The notes beneath the pieces were generated by a model. It searched no databases. It was given only the letters and a program-made list of their open reading frames with translations, and was not told the origin of the DNA. A stretch of DNA of 64,000 nucleotides. Source: Yoonia maritima. GTDB taxonomy: Bacteria > Pseudomonadota > Alphaproteobacteria > Rhodobacterales > Rhodobacteraceae. Positions 1 through 8,663 of this stretch are shown in pieces. The translations under genes were made by a program, and so were the position numbers. Each line of letters starts with the position of its first letter. Position 1 is the first letter of the stretch. The stretch is from NCBI RefSeq assembly GCF_002933395.1, contig NZ_PKFN01000009.1, positions 248,001-312,000 of the forward strand. Reading direction: 5' to 3'.

Positions 1-674
1 CAGACCTCAGCCTACTTGATGAGGCAGCAAGGGGTGCCCCGTTGGTGTTCGGGATTCAGCGTCGTGATGAGGCGCAGCAGTATTTCAATAGCTTGGTCGT
101 TATGGGGCAGGGCGGCGTTTTGCAGCAGATATACGATAAACGCCACCTTGTACCGTTTGGAGAATACATTCCGGGTGGTGATCTTTTGGGGCGGTTCGGT
201 ATTCATGGGCTTGCGACAACGGATGGGGCAGGATTTGCGCCCGGCGTGGCTGAGGCCCGGGTCACCATTCCGGGCATCGGAGAGGCGATCCCGCTGATTT
301 GCTATGAGGGCATATTCGCTGAAGAACTTGATGGGGCGACGGGCCGTCCACGGTTTTTGTTGTTAATCACCAACGATGCATGGTTCGGGCAGGCTGCGGG
401 TCCTTTTCAGCACCTCGCGCAGGCACGGTTGCGCGCGATTGAGCAGGGGCTACCGATGGTTCGCGTCGCGAACACAGGCGTAAGCGCGATGATAGATCCG
501 CATGGGCGTATAGTCGGGGCGTTGCCATTGAATACGCATGGGGTGATTGATCTGGCTCTACCTTTGGCACTGCCGATTACGCTGTATGCGCGTTGGGGCG
601 ATTGGTTGCTGATCATAGTAAACGCTTTATTAACGTTGGGGCTCTATGCGTGGCCTCGGCGCGATAGTGATTGA
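1..674 (+). CDS. lnt: Apolipoprotein N-acyltransferase, C-terminal part (5' end outside window)
   Basis: Partial gene; the coding frame is open from base 3 and stops at 672-674, giving the last 223 residues. The enzyme transfers an acyl chain from phospholipid to the N-terminal cysteine of lipoproteins in the inner membrane. The nitrilase-like catalytic domain is visible: the YDKRHLVPFGEYIP segment carries the catalytic lysine, and PLICYEGIF carries the nucleophilic cysteine of the Glu-Lys-Cys triad known for Lnt. A hydrophobic C-terminal segment (WLLIIVNALLTLGLYAW) is the expected last membrane helix. It lies just upstream of the metK riboswitch; lnt-metK adjacency is common in Rhodobacterales. 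An internal TTG at 42 is not a real start, because the frame is open and homologous upstream. Confidence 0.95.
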   Translation, partial: DLSLLDEAARGAPLVFGIQRRDEAQQYFNSLVVMGQGGVLQQIYDKRHLVPFGEYIPGGDLLGRFGIHGLATTDGAGFAPGVAEARVTIPGIGEAIPLICYEGIFAEELDGATGRPRFLLLITNDAWFGQAAGPFQHLAQARLRAIEQGLPMVRVANTGVSAMIDPHGRIVGALPLNTHGVIDLALPLALPITLYARWGDWLLIIVNALLTLGLYAWPRRDSD

Positions 675-711
675 CGCGCACAAAACCGAAGCATAGACCC
701 AACCGTAGTTC

Positions 712-756
712 TGTCACAACGGCTTCCTGACGTGGCGGGTTAATTTACTGGAGCAC
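712..756 (+). promoter_or_regulatory. SAM/SAH riboswitch in the metK leader
   Basis: The leader from about 712 to 756 contains the core GTCACAACGGCTTCCTGACG followed by GGCGGGTT, an A/T-rich stretch and TGGAGCA. From memory this matches the compact SAM/SAH riboswitch found upstream of metK in Rhodobacterales: a short hairpin whose loop sequence forms a pseudoknot with the downstream segment. The Shine-Dalgarno GGAG (750-753) sits inside that 3' strand, 9 nt before the ATG at 763, so ligand binding would hide the ribosome site and lower SAM synthetase production. Assignment is by recognition of the sequence, not a covariance search. Confidence 0.88.
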
Positions 757-762
757 TTCCCA

Positions 763-1944
763 ATGGCACGACAAAACTACACATTTACTTCGGAATCTGT
801 TTCCGAGGGGCACCCGGATAAGGTGTGCGACCGGATTTCAGATGCGATCCTTGATGCATTCTTGTCCGAAGAACCCGAAGCGCGCGTTGCGTGCGAAACT
901 TTTGCGACAACCAATCACGTGGTGATCGGCGGGGAAGTTGGGCTATCTGATCAATCCAAACTAAAAGATTATATGGGCCGCGTCGAAGACATCGCCCGCG
1001 CTTGTATTAAAGATATCGGGTACGAGCAGGACAAGTTCCACCACGCGACTTGTAAGATCACGAACTTGTTGCATGAACAGTCCGCGCATATCGCGCAAGG
1101 GGTCGATGCGGCAGCGGACAAAGACGAAGGTGCCGGCGACCAAGGTATCATGTTCGGCTATGCCACAACCGAAACCGAAGCATTGATGCCTGCGCCGATC
1201 CAATACGCGCATGCAATTTTGCGCCGACTGGCAGAGGTCCGCAAATCTGGCGAACAGCCGACACTGCGCCCCGACGCAAAAAGCCAAGTTTCTGTTCGCT
1301 ACGAAAACGGTAAGCCTGTCGAAGTCACATCTATTGTGCTGTCAACGCAGCACCGTGACGAAGACCAGACCAGCGACGATATTCGTGCGATTGTTGAGCC
1401 TTACATCCGCGAGGTTCTGCCGTCTGGGTTTATCACACCAAAAACTGAATGGTGGGTTAACCCAACGGGCAAATTCGTCATCGGCGGTCCCGACGGTGAT
1501 GCAGGCCTGACTGGGCGTAAAATTATCGTTGATACATATGGTGGCGCAGCCCCGCATGGTGGCGGTGCGTTTTCTGGTAAAGACCCGACCAAGGTTGATC
1601 GTTCGGCTGCATACGCCGCGCGTTACCTTGCCAAAAACGTTGTGGCTGCCGGTATGGCGAACCGTTGTACCATTCAGCTGAGCTATGCGATTGGTGTGGC
1701 TAAGCCGCTATCGATTTACGCAGACACACATGGCACTGGCGAAGTGCGCCCAGAAGAAATCGAACGCGCAATCGCACAGGTCATGGATCTGACGCCGCGT
1801 GGCATTCGTAGCCACCTTGGCCTGAACAAGCCGATTTTTGAACGGACAGCGGCCTATGGCCACTTTGGTCGCGAACCAGATGCGGACGGCGGCTTTAGCT
1901 GGGAACGCACTGACTTGGTCGAGGCGCTAAAAGCCGCAGTATAA
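763..1944 (+). CDS. metK: S-adenosylmethionine synthetase
   Basis: Makes S-adenosylmethionine from methionine and ATP in the cytoplasm. The 393-aa length is normal for the family. Signature segments are intact: GHPDK (16-20) in the substrate site, [13 protein letters not shown] from 122, and [19 protein letters not shown] from about 266, which is the phosphate-binding loop. The ATG at 763 follows GGAG (750-753) and lies directly behind the SAM/SAH riboswitch, so control is probably by product feedback at translation. A strong intrinsic terminator follows 24 nt after the stop, so metK looks monocistronic. Confidence 0.98.
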   Translation: MARQNYTFTSESVSEGHPDKVCDRISDAILDAFLSEEPEARVACETFATTNHVVIGGEVGLSDQSKLKDYMGRVEDIARACIKDIGYEQDKFHHATCKITNLLHEQSAHIAQGVDAAADKDEGAGDQGIMFGYATTETEALMPAPIQYAHAILRRLAEVRKSGEQPTLRPDAKSQVSVRYENGKPVEVTSIVLSTQHRDEDQTSDDIRAIVEPYIREVLPSGFITPKTEWWVNPTGKFVIGGPDGDAGLTGRKIIVDTYGGAAPHGGGAFSGKDPTKVDRSAAYAARYLAKNVVAAGMANRCTIQLSYAIGVAKPLSIYADTHGTGEVRPEEIERAIAQVMDLTPRGIRSHLGLNKPIFERTAAYGHFGREPDADGGFSWERTDLVEALKAAV

Positions 1945-1967
1945 AACGAACAGTCAGTCTGTTTGAT

Positions 1968-1995
1968 AAGGGCGCCACAGTGGCGCCCTTTTTTC
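1968..1995 (+). terminator. Rho-independent terminator of metK
   Basis: GGGCGCCA (1970-1977) pairs with TGGCGCCC (1981-1988) around a CAG loop, followed by a run of six T (1989-1994). Confidence 0.93.
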
Positions 1996-2056
1996 GTGGG
2001 GACTCTGCGCGATTGAGGTAATTGCGCTGTAGCCACAGGCTTGGTAAGGCAGCGCC

Positions 2057-2770
2057 ATGAAAAATGATAGACATCCCTCGGGCGCTCCTTGGCGCAACTT
2101 TTATGGGCGCTTTCGTGGCAAGACGATCCGGACTAGTCAGCAGGACTATCTGGAAAACGATCTTTTGCCACTGTCGCCCGGCGTAATTAGCTGGGAAGAA
2201 AACCCTGATCGTAATCCACTTGACCTGAACGACGTGTTTCCGGGCAAAGATGTCTGGCTGGAAATCGGCTTTGGCGGGGGTGAGCATCTTGTTCACATGG
2301 CGGAAACCTATCCTGACATTGGGCTGATCGGTTGCGAGCCGTTTATCAACGGTGTCGCGATGCTGCTTGGTAAAATTCGCAAGGCTAATGTTGATAACTT
2401 GCGCGTTCATCCGGGCGATGTGCGTGACCTGTTTGATGTTTTGCCGGACCACAGTCTGAGCAAAGTGTTCTTGAACTACCCTGACCCTTGGCCGAAAAAG
2501 CGCCATCATCGCCGTCGTTTCGTGACACCTGAACATCTTTTGCCGTTACATCGTGTGATGAAACCCGAAGCAGAGCTGCGCGTTGCGACGGATATAACCG
2601 ATTACGTGCGCCAGACTTTGGAGCAGGTGCCGCGTGCGGGCTTTGAATGGCTGGCTGAAGGCCCGGCAGATTGGCGCGACCCGTGGTCTGATTGGATTTC
2701 CACCCGCTACGAACAAAAAGCACTGCGTGAAGGCCGTACACCGCATTATCTGACCTTTCGGCGGGTGTGA
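2057..2770 (+). CDS. trmB: tRNA (guanine-N7)-methyltransferase
   Basis: Methylates N7 of G46 in the variable loop of tRNAs using SAM. The 237-aa protein has the class I methyltransferase glycine motif EIGFGGGEH (69-77) and the TrmB hallmark NYPDPWPKKRHHRRR (140-154), where the PDPWPKKRH core forms the tRNA/SAM site. The ATG at 2057 follows AAGG (2046-2049) at a workable distance. It follows the metK terminator, so it has its own transcription start. A Rhodobacteraceae-type GC-rich repeat begins right after the stop codon. Confidence 0.96.
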   Translation: MKNDRHPSGAPWRNFYGRFRGKTIRTSQQDYLENDLLPLSPGVISWEENPDRNPLDLNDVFPGKDVWLEIGFGGGEHLVHMAETYPDIGLIGCEPFINGVAMLLGKIRKANVDNLRVHPGDVRDLFDVLPDHSLSKVFLNYPDPWPKKRHHRRRFVTPEHLLPLHRVMKPEAELRVATDITDYVRQTLEQVPRAGFEWLAEGPADWRDPWSDWISTRYEQKALREGRTPHYLTFRRV

Positions 2771-2772
2771 CG

Positions 2773-2806
2773 TTGGCGCCTCCGGCGGGAGTATTTCGTA
2801 CAAAGC
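2773..2806 (+). repeat. Dispersed intergenic repeat (GAGTATTT...CAAAGCGAG type)
   Basis: The block GCGCCTCCGGCGGGAGTATTT followed by CGTACAAAGCGAG sits 3 nt after trmB. A second copy in opposite orientation lies at 31211-31260, and a variant lies at 31018-31060. The GC-rich hairpin just after a stop codon suggests a 3'-end or terminator role. Similar elements are frequent in Rhodobacteraceae, from memory. Confidence 0.7.
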
Positions 2807-2872
2807 GAGAGATAGAGTAGACCCTCTGCTAGCCCTGCGTTAAGACGCTTTTGATTAGTAAAGGAAAGTCTT

Positions 2873-4225
2873 ATGTCAGGTCACGGTACCCCTATTCCCA
2901 TGACGTCCCGCCCTTGTGGCCCACTGAAGGGTGAGGCCAATGTGCCCGGCGACAAATCTATTTCGCACCGCTCGCTTATTCTGGGGGCGTTATCGGTTGG
3001 TGAAACGCGTGTGACTGGCCTGTTGGAAGGCGAAGACGTGTTGGACACCGCAAAAGCGATGCGTGCATTCGGTGCGACTGTGACTGATCACGGTGGCGGT
3101 GAATGGTCTGTGCAGGGCGTCGGCGTCGGCGGGTTCGCTGAGCCTGAAAATGTGATCGACTGCGGGAACTCTGGCACTGGGGTGCGGTTGATTATGGGGG
3201 CGATGGCGACATCACCGATTACCGCAACCTTCACTGGTGACGCGTCGTTGAACAGCCGCCCGATGGGCCGTGTGACTGATCCGCTGGCATTGTTCGGAAC
3301 GCAGACTGTCGGTCGACAGGGTGGGCGCTTGCCCATGACGCTGGTGGGCGCTGCTGATCCGGTGCCTGTGCGCTATGTTGTTCCAGTGCCGTCGGCGCAG
3401 GTGAAATCGGCCGTGCTGTTGGCTGGCTTGAATACATCTGGCCAGACCGTGGTCATCGAAAAAGAAGCCACCCGCGATCATACTGAACGTATGCTGCAGG
3501 GCTTTGGCGCTACCTTGACCGTTGAGGAAACAGATGAGGGTCGCGTGATTACCTTGGATGGCCAGCCAGAATTGCAGGCGCAGACGATCGTTGTGCCGCG
3601 TGATCCATCCTCGGCGGCATTCCCAGTTTGTGCTGCGATTATTACACCGGGTTCTGATGTTCTGGTTCCCAACATCGGGCTGAACCCAACCCGTGCTGGC
3701 CTGTTCACCACACTAAAGGAAATGGGCGCGGATCTGACGTACGAGAACATGCGCGAAGAAGGTGGTGAGCCGGTCGCGGATTTGCGTGCGAAGTTTTCGC
3801 CTAACCTCAAGGGCATCGCTGTGCCGCCTGCGCGTGCGGCAAGCATGATCGACGAATATCCGGTGTTGTCGGTCGTTGCGTCCTTTGCGGAGGGGGTGAC
3901 CGATATGCAGGGTGTCAAAGAGCTGCGTGTCAAAGAAAGCGACCGGATTGATGCGATGGCCAAGGGGTTGCGCGCTGCAGGCGTGCAAGTGGACGAAGGC
4001 GATGATTGGTGGAAAGTCACCGGGCTGGGCCATGGCAATGTGCCGGGTGGTGTGACCGTGGCCAGCGTGTTGGACCACCGGATCGCCATGTCATTCATGG
4101 TGATGGGGATGGCGACGCAAAAGTCTATGACCGTTGATGATGGATCGCCTATCGCGACGTCTTTCCCGATTTTTGAAACACTGATGGGGAACCTTGGTGC
4201 GCAGCTTGTACGTGACAACGCATGA
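2873..4225 (+). CDS. aroA: 3-phosphoshikimate 1-carboxyvinyltransferase (EPSP synthase), class II type
   Basis: Condenses shikimate-3-phosphate with phosphoenolpyruvate in chorismate synthesis. The 450-aa protein has [10 protein letters not shown] (25-34), [13 protein letters not shown] (97-109), LNSRPMGRV and, near the C-terminus, LRVKESDRI and LDHRIAMSF, all EPSP synthase landmarks. The SISHRS and RPMGRV pattern fits class II enzymes such as CP4; the position equivalent to CP4 Ala100 is glycine here, by my alignment. The ATG at 2873 is preceded by AAAGGAAAG (2860-2868). It overlaps cmk by 4 nt (ATGA), indicating an operon with translational coupling. Confidence 0.97.
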   Translation: MSGHGTPIPMTSRPCGPLKGEANVPGDKSISHRSLILGALSVGETRVTGLLEGEDVLDTAKAMRAFGATVTDHGGGEWSVQGVGVGGFAEPENVIDCGNSGTGVRLIMGAMATSPITATFTGDASLNSRPMGRVTDPLALFGTQTVGRQGGRLPMTLVGAADPVPVRYVVPVPSAQVKSAVLLAGLNTSGQTVVIEKEATRDHTERMLQGFGATLTVEETDEGRVITLDGQPELQAQTIVVPRDPSSAAFPVCAAIITPGSDVLVPNIGLNPTRAGLFTTLKEMGADLTYENMREEGGEPVADLRAKFSPNLKGIAVPPARAASMIDEYPVLSVVASFAEGVTDMQGVKELRVKESDRIDAMAKGLRAAGVQVDEGDDWWKVTGLGHGNVPGGVTVASVLDHRIAMSFMVMGMATQKSMTVDDGSPIATSFPIFETLMGNLGAQLVRDNA

Positions 4226-4830
4226 GCTTTACCGTCGCCATAGACGGCCCCGCTGCGGCAGGTAAGGGTACGATCAGCAAGGCGGTTGCTGCGCATTTTG
4301 GTTTTGCGCATCTGGATACTGGCCTGCTGTACCGTGCTGTTGGTGCGAAGGTGCTGGCTGGCGCCGATCCGATTGCGGCGGCTCGTGCGCTTGATCCTGT
4401 TGATTTAGAGGACGATAGCCTGCGTACTCCGGCTGTTGCGCAAGCGGCGAGCGAGATTGCTGTGATTGCCGATGTTCGTAGCGCGCTTGTTGATTTTCAA
4501 CAGAAATTTGCGGGTCGTGATGGCGGTGCTGTGTTGGATGGCCGCGATATTGGGACGGTGATTTGTCCCGATGCGGGCGCGAAACTGTTTGTCACGGCGA
4601 GCGCGGAATGCCGCGCCGAACGGCGGTTCAAAGAGCTGACGGGCAAGGGGATGGACATCACGCTTGATCAAGTTTTGGCGGATGTGAAGGAACGCGACGC
4701 ACGCGACCGCAGCCGTGAAACGGCCCCCTTGATCCCTGCTGATGATGCCGTGCTGATTGATACATCTGACATGACGATTGATCAGGCCGTGGCACGCGCG
4801 ATTGAGATCGTGCAGGCGCGATTAGGTTAA
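4222..4830 (+). CDS. cmk: Cytidylate kinase
   Basis: Phosphorylates CMP and dCMP for nucleotide synthesis. The 202-aa protein begins with the P-loop [17 protein letters not shown] (7-23) and has the family segment [15 protein letters not shown] with the GRDIG CMP-binding motif, then [25 protein letters not shown], the usual C-terminal signature. It is translated from an ATG overlapping the aroA stop. In many proteobacteria rpsA follows directly; here a KAP NTPase gene intervenes. Confidence 0.96.
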   Translation: MSFTVAIDGPAAAGKGTISKAVAAHFGFAHLDTGLLYRAVGAKVLAGADPIAAARALDPVDLEDDSLRTPAVAQAASEIAVIADVRSALVDFQQKFAGRDGGAVLDGRDIGTVICPDAGAKLFVTASAECRAERRFKELTGKGMDITLDQVLADVKERDARDRSRETAPLIPADDAVLIDTSDMTIDQAVARAIEIVQARLG

Positions 4831-5071
4831 CACCGTACGGTGCTGTGCCACGCTCGCGCAACGTGCGGGCGGGTTAACGCGCGTTTTTACCTTAAAAACA
4901 TAAGAAATACACGGTCTGCATCGCGTATGTTTCGCGTATGCACAGCGTATGGCAGGTTGTGTGGTTTTGAGGTGTGGTAGGCTGGTCAATGGGGCGCGCG
5001 TTAAGATTTGTGATTGCAATTAATGATTGCGTTGGAAATGCTGACCCAAAGAATTTTAGATTGGTATTTTC

Positions 5072-6442
5072 ATGGTGAACGATTCTTCCGCCGACCCTTG
5101 GGAAAACCCAAAAGATATGCTTGGCTACAAAGCAATCGGCGAAACATACACACGGCTCATCCAGTCCATCAATGAGGATGAAGGTCGGCCAGAGTCGAAG
5201 GTCATTTCAATCGAGGCGCGATTTGGTCACGGCAAAACTTTCTTCCGAAAGGCTTGGGCGCAGCATTTGCGTAGCGTAGAAGAAGTCGTGGTCGAGATAG
5301 ATGCGCAACAGTCAGACCATTCCGGTGATCCTGTTGTGACGTTCTTAGGCGCGTTATTGGGGCTGGTGCCCGATGCAGATCCAGAGCGGCGCAAGCAAGT
5401 CCTAAGCGCAGTCAAAAAGATTGGCTCTGTTGGGGCGAAGATCGCGGTGAATGCACTTGTCCGCAACGCTGCAGATCAAATTGCGGAAGCATACGTTGAC
5501 GGAGATAATGCAACGACAGATGCTGAGAAGGCACTCGATCAAGTGATGTCGGATGTAGGCACCGAGGTATCAGAGTACTTGGGGGGATTGATCGCCCATC
5601 AGTTACGTGCCGATGAAGCGCGCACGAAGGAACTGCCCGAGCAATTAACTGCATTGTTTAATACCCTCACCGTTGGAAGGCCAAACAAGAGAATTGTCGT
5701 CTTGATCGACGAATTGGATCGTTGTCATCCCGAATATGCCATCGCTTTGCTCGAAGCGATGAAGTTGGTGTTTGATCAAAAGGGCTTTGTTTTCGTTCTT
5801 ATGGTGAACGCGGACTATTTGGAACGGATTGCAAATCGCCAGCACGGAAGCTCAGAAGAAGGTGAACGCTATCTGGATAAATTCGTTGATATTCGTTTGG
5901 AGCTGCCCCGCAATGATGCGATATTGGGGCGGGCTGCAGCCCAAATTCTTTTGGAAACGTTTCCTGATTTTAAAGCCTTCGGAGATAGTCGAGTATTTTC
6001 GCGAGATTTTGCCGCAGAACTAACTGAGAAGCTCGCCCCGGCGAGTGGGCTCTCAATGCGTCAAATCAAACGTGTGCTGATGAAAGTTGAGATTGCGCTT
6101 CGGTGTCATCCTCATCTTCATTTGGACCTGCCATTGTTGGTATTCTTGGCATTTAGGGACATGGCGGGAGGTTCGAAAATCTCAGAAGATATGCTCAGGA
6201 GGGTACGCCTTACTCCATTGATGGGACGAAAAATTCTTGATTCCAATGATGGATTTGGAAAAAATATGGATTATTCAATATTTGTTCGGGACAATGGGAG
6301 CGACTTTTCAGGCTTGCCTGATGAACGCTACAATCTGCCCGACGACAACCCAAACTATTATGATTGGAGCAAAGTGGCGTTTCTTGCAGAAGTATACTTG
6401 CCCCAGCATGAAAGCATTCTGAATGCTGTCTATTCAGGTTAA
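5072..6442 (+). CDS. KAP-family P-loop NTPase, cytoplasmic, insertion between cmk and rpsA
   Basis: A 456-aa STAND-like P-loop NTPase of the KAP group. Walker A is EARFGHGKTF (48-57), with alanine at the usual first glycine of GxxxxGKT. Walker B is IVVLIDELDRC (208-218), where the DELDRC form and the following VNADYLER segment are typical of KAP proteins. No convincing transmembrane helix is present, unlike many KAP members that carry two between the Walker motifs. KAP NTPases include phage-exclusion PifA of plasmid F and RdrA of the RADAR defence system, so a defence role is possible but not shown. It is alone, looks more AT-rich than its neighbours by eye, lacks a clear Shine-Dalgarno, and splits the cmk-rpsA pair, all suggestive of acquired DNA. 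Confidence 0.85.
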   Translation: MVNDSSADPWENPKDMLGYKAIGETYTRLIQSINEDEGRPESKVISIEARFGHGKTFFRKAWAQHLRSVEEVVVEIDAQQSDHSGDPVVTFLGALLGLVPDADPERRKQVLSAVKKIGSVGAKIAVNALVRNAADQIAEAYVDGDNATTDAEKALDQVMSDVGTEVSEYLGGLIAHQLRADEARTKELPEQLTALFNTLTVGRPNKRIVVLIDELDRCHPEYAIALLEAMKLVFDQKGFVFVLMVNADYLERIANRQHGSSEEGERYLDKFVDIRLELPRNDAILGRAAAQILLETFPDFKAFGDSRVFSRDFAAELTEKLAPASGLSMRQIKRVLMKVEIALRCHPHLHLDLPLLVFLAFRDMAGGSKISEDMLRRVRLTPLMGRKILDSNDGFGKNMDYSIFVRDNGSDFSGLPDERYNLPDDNPNYYDWSKVAFLAEVYLPQHESILNAVYSG

Positions 6443-6473
6443 GATGACGATGATACACGTCAGCAGGATTGAT

Positions 6474-6498
6474 GTTGCCAAATCTTCGATTTGGCAAC
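6474..6498 (+). terminator. Perfect inverted repeat downstream of the KAP gene
   Basis: GTTGCCAAATC (6474-6484) and GATTTGGCAAC (6488-6498) form an 11-bp perfect stem with a TTC loop, 31 nt after the KAP stop. There is no following T-run, so it may be a weak or Rho-dependent terminator, an mRNA 3' stabiliser, or a boundary of the inserted segment. A second small stem CTCCCCACGGGGAG follows at 6507-6520. Confidence 0.6.
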
Positions 6499-6612
6499 AC
6501 ACGAATCTCCCCACGGGGAGGGCGCTTTGCTTTCTGCCCCTCGGTTCGGTCGCGGTGTGTGGATTTGATGGATTTGCTTGCTGAGTGGCGTCTGTAAAAG
6601 AGTCAAAATCCC

Positions 6613-6641
6613 TTGCAAACTTAACAAAACGGGCCTATACG
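6613..6641 (+). promoter_or_regulatory. Sigma-70-type promoter of rpsA
   Basis: TTGCAA (6613-6618), a 17-nt spacer, then TATACG (6636-6641). Predicted start near 6648 gives an rpsA leader of about 195 nt. Confidence 0.65.
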
Positions 6642-6647
6642 CCGCCC

Positions 6648-6842
6648 TGTCGAAGCATCGGAACAGGTGCGGGCGTGAGACTTGAGCGGGGTCGGTGTTG
6701 AACCGGCCCTGTTGTTTTATGTTCGTAATGGTGCCCAGACCAATTGTAATCCGTCTCACCGCAGGTGGGCATTCACTTAAAAGACCGGCGGAGACAACCG
6801 CTCGGCCCGTATAAAACCAAAACGTTAGGAAAACGACGCCAC
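6648..6842 (+). promoter_or_regulatory. Structured 5' leader of rpsA
   Basis: The untranslated region can fold into several stems. GTCTC (6753-6757) can pair with GAGAC (6791-6795), enclosing a GGTGGGCATTCACTT segment, and CCGGCGG/CCGCTCGG forms a further hairpin. Ribosomal protein S1 autoregulates translation in gamma-proteobacteria through leader structure; an equivalent function here is inference. An in-frame GTG at 6765 allows an apparent 26-residue N-terminal extension, but that stretch looks like leader, not protein. Confidence 0.5.
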
Positions 6843-8519
6843 ATGGCTAATACAATGGAAGAGTTTGAAGCACTCTTGAACGAAAGCTTCGAAATGGACA
6901 CACCGGCTGAAGGTTCGGTTGTCAAAGGCAAAGTCATCTCAATCGAGGCTGGCCAAGCTATCATCGACGTCGGCTACAAAATGGAAGGCCGCGTTGATCT
7001 TAAAGAATTCGCAAACCCAGGTGAAGACGCTGAACTGGCTGTTGGTGACACTGTAGAAGTGTTCCTGCGCCAAGTTGAGAACGCCAAAGGCGAAGCTGTT
7101 ATCTCTCGTGAGATGGCGCGCCGTGAGGAAGCTTGGGATCGTCTGGAAAAAGCATATGCTGACGAAGAGCGCGTCGATGGCGCAATCTTTGGCCGCGTTA
7201 AAGGTGGTTTCACTGTAGATCTGGGCGGCGCGGTTGCGTTCTTGCCGGGTTCTCAGGTTGATGTACGCCCTGTACGCGATGCGGGCCCATTGATGGGTCT
7301 TAAGCAGCCGTTCCAGATCCTGAAAATGGACCGTCGTCGTGGCAACATCGTTGTTTCGCGTCGTGCTATCCTTGAAGAGTCTCGTGCTGAGCAGCGCGCC
7401 GAAGTTATCGGCAACCTGACTGAAGGCCAAGAAGTTGACGGCGTCGTCAAGAACATCACCGAATACGGTGCGTTCGTTGACCTTGGCGGTGTTGACGGTC
7501 TGCTGCACGTGACTGACATGGCATGGCGCCGTGTGAACCACCCATCCGAGATCCTCACAATTGGTGAGACGATCAAGGTGCAGGTCATCAAGATCAACAA
7601 AGAAACCCACCGTATCAGCCTTGGCATGAAGCAGCTGCAGGACGATCCATGGGATGCTGTTGAAGCGAAATTCAGCCTTGGTTCTGTTCACCAGGGTCGC
7701 GTGACGAACATCACTGATTACGGCGCATTCGTTGAGCTGGAAGCCGGTGTTGAAGGTCTTGTGCACGTTTCTGAAATGTCTTGGACAAAGAAAAACGTAC
7801 ACCCAGGCAAAATCGTGTCTACTTCGCAAGAAGTTGAAGTCATGGTTCTGGAAATCGACTCTGCTAAGCGTCGCGTTTCACTGGGCCTGAAGCAGACACA
7901 GCGCAACCCATGGGAAGTCTTTGCTGAGACACACCCTGAGGGCACTGAAGTCGAAGGCGAAGTCAAGAACATCACCGAATTCGGTCTGTTCATTGGCCTT
8001 GAAGGCGACATCGACGGCATGGTTCACCTGTCTGACCTGACATGGGAAGGCCGCGGCGAAGACGTCATCGGCGATTTCCGCAAGGGTGACGTTGTGAAAG
8101 CCAAGGTTGCTGAAGTTGACGTTGAGAAAGAGCGTATTTCTCTGTCCATCAAGGCACTGGACGGTGATCCGTTCGCAGAAGCTGTTGGCGGCGTGAAGCG
8201 CGGTTCGATCATCACTGTTGAAGTGACTAAGATCGAAGATGGCGGCATCGAAGTTGACTATGAAGGCGCGAAATCCTTCATCCGTCGTTCTGACCTGTCC
8301 CGTGACCGTGCAGAGCAGCGTCCAGAGCGTTTCGGCGTAGGCGACAAGGTCGACGTTCGCGTCACCAACATCGACTCCAAGACACGCAAGCTGGGTCTGT
8401 CGATCAAAGCACGCGAAATTGCTGAAGAAAAAGAAGCAGTTGAGCAGTTCGGTTCTTCTGACTCTGGCGCATCCTTGGGTGATATCCTTGGTGCGGCTCT
8501 TAAAGGCGGCGACGAATAA
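6843..8519 (+). CDS. rpsA: 30S ribosomal protein S1
   Basis: RNA-binding protein that brings mRNA to the 30S subunit. The 558-aa product from ATG 6843 consists of six S1 (OB-fold) repeats; the best conserved ones show the pattern VKNITEYGAFVDLGGVDGLLHVTD, repeated as VTNITDYGAFVELEAGVEGL and VKNITEFGLFIGLEGDIDGM. The start MANTMEEFEALLNESFE is the conserved S1 N-terminus, preceded by TTAGGAAAACGACGCCAC, where AGGA is about 13 nt upstream. Codon use is strongly biased, as expected of a highly expressed gene. A terminator follows. Confidence 0.97.
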   Translation: MANTMEEFEALLNESFEMDTPAEGSVVKGKVISIEAGQAIIDVGYKMEGRVDLKEFANPGEDAELAVGDTVEVFLRQVENAKGEAVISREMARREEAWDRLEKAYADEERVDGAIFGRVKGGFTVDLGGAVAFLPGSQVDVRPVRDAGPLMGLKQPFQILKMDRRRGNIVVSRRAILEESRAEQRAEVIGNLTEGQEVDGVVKNITEYGAFVDLGGVDGLLHVTDMAWRRVNHPSEILTIGETIKVQVIKINKETHRISLGMKQLQDDPWDAVEAKFSLGSVHQGRVTNITDYGAFVELEAGVEGLVHVSEMSWTKKNVHPGKIVSTSQEVEVMVLEIDSAKRRVSLGLKQTQRNPWEVFAETHPEGTEVEGEVKNITEFGLFIGLEGDIDGMVHLSDLTWEGRGEDVIGDFRKGDVVKAKVAEVDVEKERISLSIKALDGDPFAEAVGGVKRGSIITVEVTKIEDGGIEVDYEGAKSFIRRSDLSRDRAEQRPERFGVGDKVDVRVTNIDSKTRKLGLSIKAREIAEEKEAVEQFGSSDSGASLGDILGAALKGGDE

Positions 8520-8546
8520 GTCACCGCTTAGGCGTTATGAAATTAC

Positions 8547-8577
8547 CCCGTCGCAGGAAACTGCGGCGGGTTTTTTG
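8547..8577 (+). terminator. Rho-independent terminator of rpsA
   Basis: CCCGTCGCAG GAAA CTGCGGCGGG forms a stem with a GAAA tetraloop, followed by a TTTTTT run. Confidence 0.93.
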
Positions 8578-8663
8578 TTTATTTCTATTCGCGCGTTTGT
8601 GCCCAATTCAAAATTGCATCCTTTGGCGGCAACGGCTAGCCATAGCGCAAAGGAGACCTGTTC

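Noticed and set aside
6765..6842. 26-residue N-terminal extension of ribosomal protein S1 from GTG 6765
   Set aside because: Very basic, non-family sequence lying within the structured leader; the S1 N-terminus begins at 6843.
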